A DNA stretch of 45,492 bases, from assembly GCA_964504335.1 (NCBI GenBank), contig CAZDET010000042.1, positions 1 through 45,492 on the forward strand, read 5' to 3'. Below are positions 28,841 to 36,439 of the stretch, in pieces. A program made the position numbers and the translations under genes. Under the pieces are notes generated by a model. That model had not been told where the DNA came from, made no database searches, and was given only the letters and a program-made list of their open reading frames with translations. The DNA comes from CAZDET01 sp964504335. Lineage in GTDB: Bacteria; Bacteroidota; Bacteroidia; Chitinophagales; Saprospiraceae. Position 1 is the first letter of the stretch. Every line of letters starts with the position of its first letter.

Positions 28841-29375
28841 AGTGCTGCGGTAAGCTTTGATGATACATACAAAAAAACCGGCCATCCTAATAGGACAAGC
28901 CGGTTTAGAGGGGTAGAGGTTTGTTCGAAAAAGGAAAATCAGGTCGTGTTTTGAAATGGGGGTGGGTGTTGGGCAAGTGAAAAAAATCGGGTGCCGTTTG
29001 TTTAGATAAGCGGCGACGGATGAGTGTTTGCCGGGTGAATGCGCATTATGGGGATAAATGCATTGTTCGAGTGCTTGCTCCGGGAATGAATGCAGTCTAC
29101 ATCGAAATACCGGACTACATCGAAATTGATTTTGGTTTTATTTAATAAGGGACGAAACACCAAAATCGGTAAAATTGGGATGTTGAGTGCCTGCCCAGGG
29201 GTGAGCAGACGGGTAAATTGGTATGAGAAAGCGTTTTGTTCTGTGGAGATGTGCTTGCTCGGTGAGCGTGTGGTGAGCTGTTCGTAGTTGCTAATTATGA
29301 AACAAATCTCGTGCCAAAAAGTATTGGCAGGAAAACCAAGGGCTTTCGCCGATTGGTAGAATCAATTTTGATTAA
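28841..29375 (-). promoter_or_regulatory. Gene-free stretch, possible attenuated leader or small RNA region
   Basis: No credible ORF is seen on either strand. On the minus strand the region lies between the terminator of the PIG-L gene (29376-29415) and a second minus-strand terminator (28871-28906) just before the unknown gene's ATG. GTGCTTGCTC occurs twice (29071, 29251 on the plus strand) and related GTGnnTGC words occur near 29024 and 29184. No strong -7 box was found on either strand. Confidence 0.4.
28871..28906 (-). terminator. Intrinsic terminator or attenuator before the unknown gene
   Basis: Read on the minus strand, an 8-bp stem (28899-28906 with 28875-28882), containing an inner TCCT/AGGA stem, is followed by seven U residues. 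It ends about 30 nt before the ATG at 28840, so it either ends an upstream transcript or attenuates the gene. Confidence 0.7.
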
Positions 29376-29415
29376 ATATACTTCCATTGATCGTATATGA
29401 TCAAAGGAAGTATAT
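29376..29415 (-). terminator. Hairpin after the PIG-L gene
   Basis: A 17-bp stem with one mismatch (29376-29392 with 29399-29415) and a 6-nt loop begins 7 bp downstream of the PIG-L stop on the minus strand. The following sequence is AT-rich rather than a clean U tract. Confidence 0.7.
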
Positions 29416-29422
29416 GAAGAGC

Positions 29423-31993
29423 TCATCGGTCTGGTCCACCAGCTGAATCGGTGGCGGTCGTCTCCTCGATGCCCAGGGAAAGGAGATTGACAAACAGCCG
29501 GTACGCCCCCGGTACGCCGGCGGGCAGCTCGCGGAACCAGGAATAGCCGGTGTAGACGAAATGCCCGCGGCCGTATTCGGCGATGAGCAGGCCACCGTTG
29601 CGAGCGGGTTCGCCGGGGTCGTTACTCGATAGGATAGGAGTATACTCTTCCGACCATTCATTGGGAAAGTACAATCCGCGCTCCTGTACCCACCCTTCGA
29701 AATCAGCGGCGGTGATGCGGTTCGGCCCTTGCAGTACCGGATGGTTGGGTACCAGCAACCGCACTTCGGCGGTTTCGTCCGTTACGCGATCCCGACTAAT
29801 TTTTAGTGGATAGGGGCCGATTTCTTCCATGGGGAGCTTCAGGCGGCGGTTGGTGTTGTACTGCACGATCAGGTTGCCCCCGTTTTGGACGTACTCCAGG
29901 AGTTTGGGCTGATAAAAGCCAATGCGATCTATGGTGTTGTAAGCCCGAATGCCCATCACTACGGCATCGTAGTTGTGCAATTGATCGAGATCTGTTTCTT
30001 CCAGCAGGTCTACCTGGTAGCCGATTTGACGGAGTGCTACCGGAATGTCATCACCAGCACCCATAATGTACCCGATGCGATCGCCCCGTTTCTCCAGCGA
30101 TACGCGTACGACTCGGGCGGATTCCTCCGTCATCACCAGTTGCTCGGGAATATGCGGATAGTCGATCCGCACGATGGCCCGCCGATAGGAATCAGAACCA
30201 CTCTGTAGGACGGGATGAATGGTGCCGACCGACTGGCCCGCAGGAGGAAATAATTGAAAGTCAACGGTCTGCTCCCCCTCCGATTGATCGATACGGATAG
30301 CTGCTTCGGCGGGTTCGATCTGCCAACCTTCCGGAATCTCTACAGTAAGGGAACCCGTCAGGTCTGCTTTTTCAGCTTTGACTGTTACTCGCACGGTTTG
30401 CGGTTGATCGGACGAGAAGAGGTAGGAAGACTGATTGAGATTGACAAAGGCCGCCGGTACGAATTCAAAGGGCCGGTACACCTCTCCGAACACGGGGTCC
30501 GTCCGCTTGAACACCAGTGGTCGGACGGCAGGAATGGCAGCCCATTCTCCCTTGGATGCGTTGTAAAAGGACAACATAAAAACAGCCTGCAACGGATCGG
30601 CCGATTCGGCCCGCCCGCGCAGTAACGGATCGGAAACCTGGTACATGCCTAGCGAGGCGCGCTCTTCGAGCCAGTACGGTTGGGAAGGTGTGGCGCGGCT
30701 GGAAACCTGAATGGTATCGCTCAGGGTAAAGCGTTCGTTTTCCGCAAGTTGGGTATCTGCTTTCCAGTCGAGCTGGAGGTGTTCGCCCAGCAGCTGAATT
30801 TCCTTCAGGCGAATATCTACCGCCGCGCGGTTGGTTGCCTCAAAGGAAAGGCCCAAATCGGTATCCGGAGCCGCAATGGGGCGATCGGCCACCGCTTCCA
30901 GAAACAGTCCGGCGCTGGCAATGATCAGTTCGCGGGCTTCTTCCAGTTTCAGGCGCTTCCAGTATCCATCGGGTAAGGCTTCAATCATTTGATAAACCTC
31001 TACCAATCCCGGAATACTGGCGGACGGTTCCTTCGGATCGAAATCAGCTTCGATGCGGCGCAGCATTTCGCCGATTGGCGCGCCACCCTCCACCCGTGAC
31101 CAGGTGGTATTGATGCCCGCAAACGGATCGTCCTTTTCCGGTGACTCCTCCCCTTTCAGAAATTCGAGATACTCCGGCTCCCGCCCCCGCGAACCGGAGG
31201 AGCCAAAACCCTGGCTGCGGTGCTGTGACCGCGAGCGGGCGGCGATTTCAGAGATACTCTCGCCCCGCAGTGGCAGATAGGTACCTACATCAATTGTATA
31301 CAAATCGAGTGTGTCTGCTGCCTTCTCCAGCGCTTCACGGCTGCCGTAAAACCACCAGGAGGTGTTGAAAAACAGCCGGGTTGGTTGCCAGGTATTTACA
31401 TACTGCAATTGCTCGGGAAAGGCCGTTGGGTCGCCGGCCAGGTCAAACGCCTCGTAGCTGAGCATCGCCGAGGCCGTATGGTGCCCGTGGGTGCTGCCGG
31501 GTGTACGATGATCGAATCGATTGATGATTATATCCGGCTGAAAATTGCGAATAACCCACACTGCATCACTCAATACATCCGTACTATCCCAGATCGTGAA
31601 CGTTTCCGTTGGGTTTTTACTGTAGCCGAAGTCATTGGCCCTGGAGAAAAACTGCTCTCCCCTATCGATCCGCCGGGCAGCGAGCAATTCCTGAGTGCGA
31701 ATCAGGCCCAACAATTCACGGATTTCCGGCCCGATGAGGTTCTGACCACCGTCTCCGCGGGTAAGGGATAAGTAGGCCGTGCGCGCGTGCCGGACATTAT
31801 CGAGGTAGGCAATCATGCGCGTATTTTCATCATCGGGGTGAGCCGCGATGTACAGCGCAGAACCCAGAAACTGTAATTCCTGAATGGCTGCCAGCAGGTC
31901 GGCGCTATCGTAGCGCTTCGGGGTTTGTCCGCTGAGCGACGTACTTAAAACACACAGGCTGCACAAGAGCGCGTAGAGGATGTATCGTTGCAT
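29423..31993 (-). CDS. Secreted PIG-L/LmbE deacetylase with C-terminal GATase1-like domain
   Basis: An 856-residue exported protein. Residues 1-23 are a signal peptide (ILYALLCSLCVLSTSLSGQ). Residues about 40-230 form the zinc-dependent PIG-L N-acetyl-sugar deacetylase fold: AHPDDE (51-56) is the metal and catalytic motif, TRGDGGQN follows, and THGHHTAS (about 165-172) gives further zinc-binding histidines. The middle is beta-rich. The last 220 residues resemble a ThuA/class I glutamine-amidotransferase-like fold (YDAVVMGIRAYNTIDR, GGNLIVQYNTN, GRGHFVYTGYSWFRELPAGVPGAYRLFVNLL). Export suggests action on extracellular or periplasmic amino sugars; the substrate is unknown. The ATG at 31993 is chosen because a TACCTTTG promoter box lies over the alternative TTG start at 32017. 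Confidence 0.9.
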   Translation of the reverse strand: MQRYILYALLCSLCVLSTSLSGQTPKRYDSADLLAAIQELQFLGSALYIAAHPDDENTRMIAYLDNVRHARTAYLSLTRGDGGQNLIGPEIRELLGLIRTQELLAARRIDRGEQFFSRANDFGYSKNPTETFTIWDSTDVLSDAVWVIRNFQPDIIINRFDHRTPGSTHGHHTASAMLSYEAFDLAGDPTAFPEQLQYVNTWQPTRLFFNTSWWFYGSREALEKAADTLDLYTIDVGTYLPLRGESISEIAARSRSQHRSQGFGSSGSRGREPEYLEFLKGEESPEKDDPFAGINTTWSRVEGGAPIGEMLRRIEADFDPKEPSASIPGLVEVYQMIEALPDGYWKRLKLEEARELIIASAGLFLEAVADRPIAAPDTDLGLSFEATNRAAVDIRLKEIQLLGEHLQLDWKADTQLAENERFTLSDTIQVSSRATPSQPYWLEERASLGMYQVSDPLLRGRAESADPLQAVFMLSFYNASKGEWAAIPAVRPLVFKRTDPVFGEVYRPFEFVPAAFVNLNQSSYLFSSDQPQTVRVTVKAEKADLTGSLTVEIPEGWQIEPAEAAIRIDQSEGEQTVDFQLFPPAGQSVGTIHPVLQSGSDSYRRAIVRIDYPHIPEQLVMTEESARVVRVSLEKRGDRIGYIMGAGDDIPVALRQIGYQVDLLEETDLDQLHNYDAVVMGIRAYNTIDRIGFYQPKLLEYVQNGGNLIVQYNTNRRLKLPMEEIGPYPLKISRDRVTDETAEVRLLVPNHPVLQGPNRITAADFEGWVQERGLYFPNEWSEEYTPILSSNDPGEPARNGGLLIAEYGRGHFVYTGYSWFRELPAGVPGAYRLFVNLLSLGIEETTATDSAGGPDR

Positions 31994-32014
31994 AGGAGAA
32001 GTCGTTTGGAGGGA

Positions 32015-32043
32015 CAAAGGTAAGGAATATGCTAATGTGCCAA
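32015..32043 (-). promoter_or_regulatory. Promoter of the PIG-L gene
   Basis: On the minus strand TACCTTTG (plus-strand 32015-32022) matches TAnnTTTG perfectly, with TTG (32041-32043) 18 nt upstream. The ATG follows about 22 nt after the -7 box. The -33 element lies inside octamer tract C. Confidence 0.65.
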
Positions 32044-32158
32044 TGTGCTAATGTGTCGATACCCATTGACTTATTGATCTATTAGCACATTGCCTTATTT
32101 GTCAATTGGCACATTGACGCATCGATCTATTGCCACATCGATACATTGGTGTATTTTT
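32023..32158. repeat. Degenerate octamer array with orientation flip, locus C
   Basis: Seventeen consecutive 8-nt units fill the space between two divergent -7 boxes. Units 1-4 (32023-32054) carry AAT at positions 4-6 (for example GCTAATGT at 32031 and 32047). From 32063 onward the units carry ATT or ATC at positions 3-5 (for example ACATTGCC at 32087, ACATTGAC at 32111, CTATTGCC at 32127, ACATCGAT at 32135), i.e. the same word in reverse complement. The transition unit is at 32055. The last unit overlaps the -7 box at 32152. There are no spacers, so this is not CRISPR. Confidence 0.8.
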
Positions 32159-32159
32159 G
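32130..32159 (+). promoter_or_regulatory. Promoter of the beta-helix lipoprotein gene
   Basis: TTG at 32130-32132, a 19-nt spacer and TATTTTTG at 32152-32159 match the Bacteroidota consensus. The expected transcript start is near 32166, which supports the ATG at 32186 and excludes the frame start at 32090. Confidence 0.75.
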
Positions 32160-32185
32160 CCCCGCCATGTCCAGATATCAAATTC

Positions 32186-33712
32186 ATGATTTATATATAC
32201 CGCCCCTTTCTGTATCGCTGTTGGCCCTTGTTGTTGACGGTGCTTGCTTTATTCACTGCCTGTGACCCGGAGGAGGAATTTCTCACCGGAGATGGAGTGG
32301 ATATTGCGTTTTCCCTGGATACGCTGCGATTCGATACCGTGTTTGTGGAACAGGGATCGGCAACTCGGTCGTTTCGGGTGTACAACCGGTCGGACGAGCC
32401 GATTATGATCGATCGGATCTTTATCGAAAACCAGAGCGGGATCGATTTTCGCTTCAACGTCGACGGGTTTTCGGGGCCGGAAGCCAAGGATGTAATTATC
32501 TGGGATCAGGACAGCATCCACGTATTCGTCGAAGTGACGATCGATCCCAACATGCCGGAGTCGATCAGCCCCTACGTGGTGGAAGAGCTAATTACTTTCG
32601 AAACGGGCCGAACGCAGCGCTCTGTACAATTGGAGGCCTGGGGGCAGAATGCCTTGTACTTGCCCAATCGATTCAGCGACGGTGTGCCCACCGTTATTTC
32701 TTGCGAACTGCAGAACTTCAATCTGAAGGATTTGGCCGGCGAGCTGCCGGTGGTCATTTACGGCGCTTTGTTTATCGACAGCTGTACGGTGGAGATTCCG
32801 GCGGGTATGGAAATATACGTGCACGGAGGTATTGCCCAAAATGACCTGTTTGGCGTATTCAATGATGGGTTTCTCTTCACCTTGCCAAACGGCAAGCTAC
32901 GTATTTTGGGTACTCCCGAGGAGCCCGTCATTATCAGTACGGATCGCCTGGAGGAACCCTTCCGCGATGAACCCGGGCAGTGGACGGGCATCGTTCTCGG
33001 CCCCCTCAGTACGGGTCATGAGATTCGCAACGCGCGCATCCGCAATAGTATTTTTGGCGTCTATGTGGATTCGCTGGCGACCCTGGAAATGTCGCAAACC
33101 GAAATTGCCTATACGGCCAGTAGTGCCCTCGTAGGTCGAGCTGCCACGATTGATATTGAAAATTGCCTGTTTTTCGACAATGCCGTCAATCCCATACAGG
33201 TGCTGCTGGGTGGGGAAATCAACATCGACTACACGACCGTGGCGGCCTACGGGCAGAATACCGCTTCGCTGGCCCTACAGAACTTTCAGCAATTTGACAC
33301 GGACGGTGACGGGCAGGCAGATCAGGCCTTTGCGCTGCCATTGCGCGCACGCGTACGCAATTCCATTTTCGCCGGCTCCGCCACGGACCAGTTGATCCTC
33401 AACGATGGCTTTGAACGCTCGGAGCCCGACTTCTTCGACGTCCGCCTCGACCATACGGCCTTACAGGTGGAAGACCTGCTGACAGAACCAGATAACCTCT
33501 ACGGTGATTTCTTCCAGAACTTCTGCTTCGATTGCATCGAGCTCAACCGCACCGACACCCTATTCGTCAATCGGCAGGAGGACGATTACCACCTGGATAG
33601 CTTGTCGCGGGTGCGCAATCTAGGCGTTTTTCTACCGGAAATAACCGTCGATTTAGAGAATCAGCTGCGGATGGATCCGCCGGATCTGGGCTGTTTTGAG
33701 CGCATCGAATAA
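32186..33712 (+). CDS. Right-handed beta-helix lipoprotein
   Basis: A 508-residue predicted outer-membrane or surface lipoprotein. The signal peptide has a lipobox LFTAC (Cys about residue 24), followed by DPEEE, an acidic stretch like the lipoprotein export signal of surface-exposed Bacteroidota lipoproteins. Residues about 45-160 form an Ig-like domain (FDTVFVEQGSATRSFRVYNRSDEPI). Residues about 190-450 have the short repetitive strands of a parallel beta-helix (IRNARIRNSIFGVYVDS, ATLEMSQTEIAY, ATIDIENCLFFDN, RARVRNSIFAGS). No catalytic residues of polysaccharide lyases could be assigned. It is divergent from the PIG-L gene across octamer array C; co-regulation is possible. Confidence 0.85.
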   Translation: MIYIYRPFLYRCWPLLLTVLALFTACDPEEEFLTGDGVDIAFSLDTLRFDTVFVEQGSATRSFRVYNRSDEPIMIDRIFIENQSGIDFRFNVDGFSGPEAKDVIIWDQDSIHVFVEVTIDPNMPESISPYVVEELITFETGRTQRSVQLEAWGQNALYLPNRFSDGVPTVISCELQNFNLKDLAGELPVVIYGALFIDSCTVEIPAGMEIYVHGGIAQNDLFGVFNDGFLFTLPNGKLRILGTPEEPVIISTDRLEEPFRDEPGQWTGIVLGPLSTGHEIRNARIRNSIFGVYVDSLATLEMSQTEIAYTASSALVGRAATIDIENCLFFDNAVNPIQVLLGGEINIDYTTVAAYGQNTASLALQNFQQFDTDGDGQADQAFALPLRARVRNSIFAGSATDQLILNDGFERSEPDFFDVRLDHTALQVEDLLTEPDNLYGDFFQNFCFDCIELNRTDTLFVNRQEDDYHLDSLSRVRNLGVFLPEITVDLENQLRMDPPDLGCFERIE

Positions 33713-33730
33713 GTGCTAGCGACCTACCTT

Positions 33731-34180
33731 TCAGCCCAACAATTGCTGCAACTGATTCTGGGCCTGGCGAATGTCTTCCTCCAACTTAAAGGCGCGATTG
33801 GCGTCGTTACCCTGCACCAGGATCAGTTCCTTTTGGAGGGCGTCGATTTTGCGTTTTAGCAACGCCACCAATTCCGTATTCTCCGAATGGACCGGAGGCA
33901 TGTCCAGCGCGGGAGGCGTTTCCCGGAGATCGGTTTCCTGTAGTTCATCCACGGCTTCGAGGAGGGCGAGCCGCAGACGAGCTCTGCTCTGGCTGGCATC
34001 CGGCACGCTGGTGGTTCCCATGCGTTCTTCCCGCCGCAGTCGATTCCAATCGCCTTGCTTGAGCAAAATCAGATTCGCATGCTGGCTTTCGCTGCGCACG
34101 GCCTCCGCCCAGCGCTCGAAAAACCGGTCGATTTGGTCGCTGGCAATGTACTGTCGTAGTTCTGTTTGAAGTTGGTGCAT
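33731..34180 (-). CDS. Small protein with EAD11-like adaptor domain and coiled coil
   Basis: A 149-residue cytoplasmic protein. Residues about 1-80 are helical and follow the effector-associated domain 11 (EAD11) pattern: LRQYIASDQIDRFFERW, then NLILLKQGDWNRLRREERMGTTS, then RARLRLALLEAVDEL. Residues about 100-148 are a coiled coil (LVALLKRKIDALQKEL) and AFKLEEDIRQAQNQL, a segment often found beside EAD modules. EADs are homotypic adaptors linking sensors and effectors in bacterial conflict and NTPase systems. No effector domain and no effector gene are seen next to it, so it would be an orphan partner for a protein encoded elsewhere. The family call is by pattern memory and needs a profile search. 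Confidence 0.6.
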   Translation of the reverse strand: MHQLQTELRQYIASDQIDRFFERWAEAVRSESQHANLILLKQGDWNRLRREERMGTTSVPDASQSRARLRLALLEAVDELQETDLRETPPALDMPPVHSENTELVALLKRKIDALQKELILVQGNDANRAFKLEEDIRQAQNQLQQLLG

Positions 34181-34273
34181 AGGAGGGGGTGTGAGTTTGG
34201 GAGGGGGTGTTTTCTTGTAAGGAATATAGGAAATTGTTAAGAGTTGGGAAGGCGCGTTTATCGCTATCTTTAG

Positions 34274-35110
34274 ATGGATTATATTTGGAGCATGCCCAAT
34301 CTACCCTACTATTTTCGGCCGGCTTTACTCCAACGGGTTGCGCTGGGGCTGTTCATTTTTGCCTTCCTGTTTGTGTTCCTACTGGAGCCTTTTACCATTA
34401 ACCGGGCGGAGCACCGGATCGACTACTTATCTATGTCCTTGCTGAAGGGTGCATTAGTTGGGGTTACTTTTTATGTCTATTTCAGCATACTCAATCGATT
34501 TCGGCCCCATCCCGAGCAATGGCCGCTAACGATGCATCTACTTCATACCACCATTGCTTCACTAATAGTGGGAATATGGATGTTTCTCATCCGCGACCTC
34601 ATCTACGACAATCCGAAAAATTGGTCGTGGCACTACTTTTGGGAAGAACTGCGCAATCTATTTGTAGTTAATATATTTTTCAATGGCATATGGCTTCCCA
34701 TCGAACTTTTCGGAAGAAAACCGACTGCCCCAGCGGCGGTGCCGATTGCCAATAATGGCTCCACCCTACCGAAATTGCCACACGTCTTTATTGAAACGGA
34801 AGTCCAGGCCGATGCCTTTGATCTTTCCCTGGCTGATTTCCTGTTTGCTGAGGCGGAGGGGAATTACACCATATTTTACTTAAAGGCTCCGGATGGATAC
34901 CGGAAGGAGATGAAACGCATTTCCCTTAAGGAGCTCGAATCACAGCTTGCCCCCTACCCCACCGTGGTGCGCACCCATCGATCCTTTCTCGTACATACCG
35001 TACACATCATCGAACGCAATGGTAACGCTCAGGGCTACCGCCTCAAACTTGCCGATTACCCCGGCGAAGTACCTGTGTCCCGATCGCGCATTCGGACGGT
35101 TGTGCCCTAA
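34274..35110 (+). CDS. Membrane-bound LytTR-family transcription regulator
   Basis: A 278-residue protein with about four hydrophobic helices in residues 15-150 (LGLFIFAFLFVFLLEPF, LLKGALVGVTFYVYFSIL, LLHTTIASLIVGIWMFLI, NLFVVNIFFNGIWLPIEL) and a C-terminal LytTR DNA-binding domain from about residue 170 (FLFAEAEGNYTIFYL, MKRISLKELESQL, VVRTHRSFLVHTVHIIERNG, VPVSRSRIRTVVP). Such one-component regulators bind direct-repeat sites and tie transcription to a membrane signal. A second ATG at 34292 is possible because a TATCTTTA box lies just before 34274. It precedes the acyltransferase gene by 120 bp on the same strand. Confidence 0.9.
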   Translation: MDYIWSMPNLPYYFRPALLQRVALGLFIFAFLFVFLLEPFTINRAEHRIDYLSMSLLKGALVGVTFYVYFSILNRFRPHPEQWPLTMHLLHTTIASLIVGIWMFLIRDLIYDNPKNWSWHYFWEELRNLFVVNIFFNGIWLPIELFGRKPTAPAAVPIANNGSTLPKLPHVFIETEVQADAFDLSLADFLFAEAEGNYTIFYLKAPDGYRKEMKRISLKELESQLAPYPTVVRTHRSFLVHTVHIIERNGNAQGYRLKLADYPGEVPVSRSRIRTVVP

Positions 35111-35205
35111 TCCCAATTTCTTCCCACCTGTCCCAGGTGATTTACCACTCATCCCAAATGTGCTCCGTTGGTAACAGATCTGTCGCACGGCTGCCGCCGG
35201 CCCTA

Positions 35206-35213
35206 TACCTTTG
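35206..35213 (+). promoter_or_regulatory. -7 element of the acyltransferase gene
   Basis: TACCTTTG matches TAnnTTTG and lies 17 bp before the ATG at 35231, so this gene has its own promoter and the in-frame extension to 35168 is not translated. Confidence 0.6.
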
Positions 35214-35230
35214 TCCAAAAACCAATAGAC

Positions 35231-36406
35231 ATGCGTCGGTACGATTTAGACTGGCTTCGCGTAGGGGTATTTGCATTGCTGATTTTTTATCACGTGGGTA
35301 TGTTCTTCGTGCCCTGGGGCTATCATTTAAAAAACAATGAGATATACGACTTTCTGGTCCTGCCTATGGCCTTCGTCAACCGGTGGCGGCTCCCGATTCT
35401 GTTTGTCATATCGGGAATGGGCACCTACTATGCCCTCGGCAAGCGCAGCCTCGGGCAGTTTTCAGGAGAGCGCATCAAACGGTTGCTGATCCCGTTGGTG
35501 GTAGGAATGCTTTTTATTGTGCCGCCGCAGGTTTATCTGGAGCGCATCGTGGAGGGGCAATTTTCCGGCGGTTATTTGGACTGGTGGCCCAGCCAGGCAT
35601 TTATCGGTGTTTATCCGGAGGGGAATATCAGTTGGCATCACCTCTGGTTTTTACCCTATCTGTTGATCTACTCTTTGCTACTGGCTCCATTGTTTGTCTA
35701 CCTGCGGCGGCATCCGGACAACGGCTTCTTAGGTTGGCTACGTCGGCGGGTGGTGCACCCGACCGGTTGGTACCTCTTTCTGATTCCACTCTATCTGTGT
35801 GAGGCCTTTCTAGAACCCTTTTTCCCCTCAACCCACGCGCTTATTGGCGATTGGTTCAACCTGGTCAACTACGCATTTCTTTTTTTCTTCGGGTTTTGCC
35901 TAATCAGCATTCAAGATCAATTCTGGAAATCGGTCGAGCGCTACCGCTACTGGTTTCTCGCAATGGGGATACTCGGTTTTTCGCTACAGGTCGTTTTTTG
36001 GCGGCTTATCGAAGACTCCGTAGTCGTTCACTTTGTAGAGGCTTTCGTAGCGGTCTTCAATATGTGGTCGTGGATACTCGCCCTATTTGGTTGGTCGGCG
36101 GCATACCTCAATCAATCCAGCCGGGTTCTATCGTACGCCAACCAGGCGGTCTACCCCTTTTACATTTTGCACCAGACGATCACCCTAATCATTGGGTATT
36201 ATATAATGGACCTTGCCTGGGGCTTTTGGCCGAAGTTTAGCATTATGGCCGCTGGCACCTTTGGATTTAGTTGGCTACTCTACGAATTTGGTATCCGCAG
36301 GTGGAACTGGATACGCCCCCTGTTTGGTGTAAAAACCCGAATGCCACTACCCAACAGAAAACCTCAGACGTCCGACAAAAACTTGGGCCGAGAAGCTGTA
36401 ATTTAA
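35231..36406 (+). CDS. Acyltransferase family 3 membrane protein (OafA/MdoC-like)
   Basis: A 391-residue polytopic membrane protein with about ten hydrophobic helices. The N-terminus MRRYDLDWLRVGVFALLIFYHVGMF carries the conserved Asp/Arg and helix-2 His typical of acyltransferase 3 proteins, which transfer acyl groups to sugars or other exported molecules at the membrane. Further signatures are RLPILFVISGMGTYYALGKRS, RIKRLLIPLVVGMLFIVPPQVYLER and HLWFLPYLLIYSLLL, together with the late FYILHQTITLIIGYY helix. The acceptor is unknown. It lies between the LytTR regulator and the AraC regulator, which starts 33 bp downstream. Confidence 0.92.
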   Translation: MRRYDLDWLRVGVFALLIFYHVGMFFVPWGYHLKNNEIYDFLVLPMAFVNRWRLPILFVISGMGTYYALGKRSLGQFSGERIKRLLIPLVVGMLFIVPPQVYLERIVEGQFSGGYLDWWPSQAFIGVYPEGNISWHHLWFLPYLLIYSLLLAPLFVYLRRHPDNGFLGWLRRRVVHPTGWYLFLIPLYLCEAFLEPFFPSTHALIGDWFNLVNYAFLFFFGFCLISIQDQFWKSVERYRYWFLAMGILGFSLQVVFWRLIEDSVVVHFVEAFVAVFNMWSWILALFGWSAAYLNQSSRVLSYANQAVYPFYILHQTITLIIGYYIMDLAWGFWPKFSIMAAGTFGFSWLLYEFGIRRWNWIRPLFGVKTRMPLPNRKPQTSDKNLGREAVI

Positions 36407-36439
36407 CCGTCGAGGGAATCCATCATTCAATGGTGGCAC

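Noticed and set aside
28907..29375. Decayed transposon or pseudogene
   Set aside because: No inverted ends, no transposase fragments and no recognisable protein remnants in any frame were seen.
32023..32158. CRISPR array
   Set aside because: Units are only 8 nt and contiguous, with no unique spacers and no cas genes nearby.
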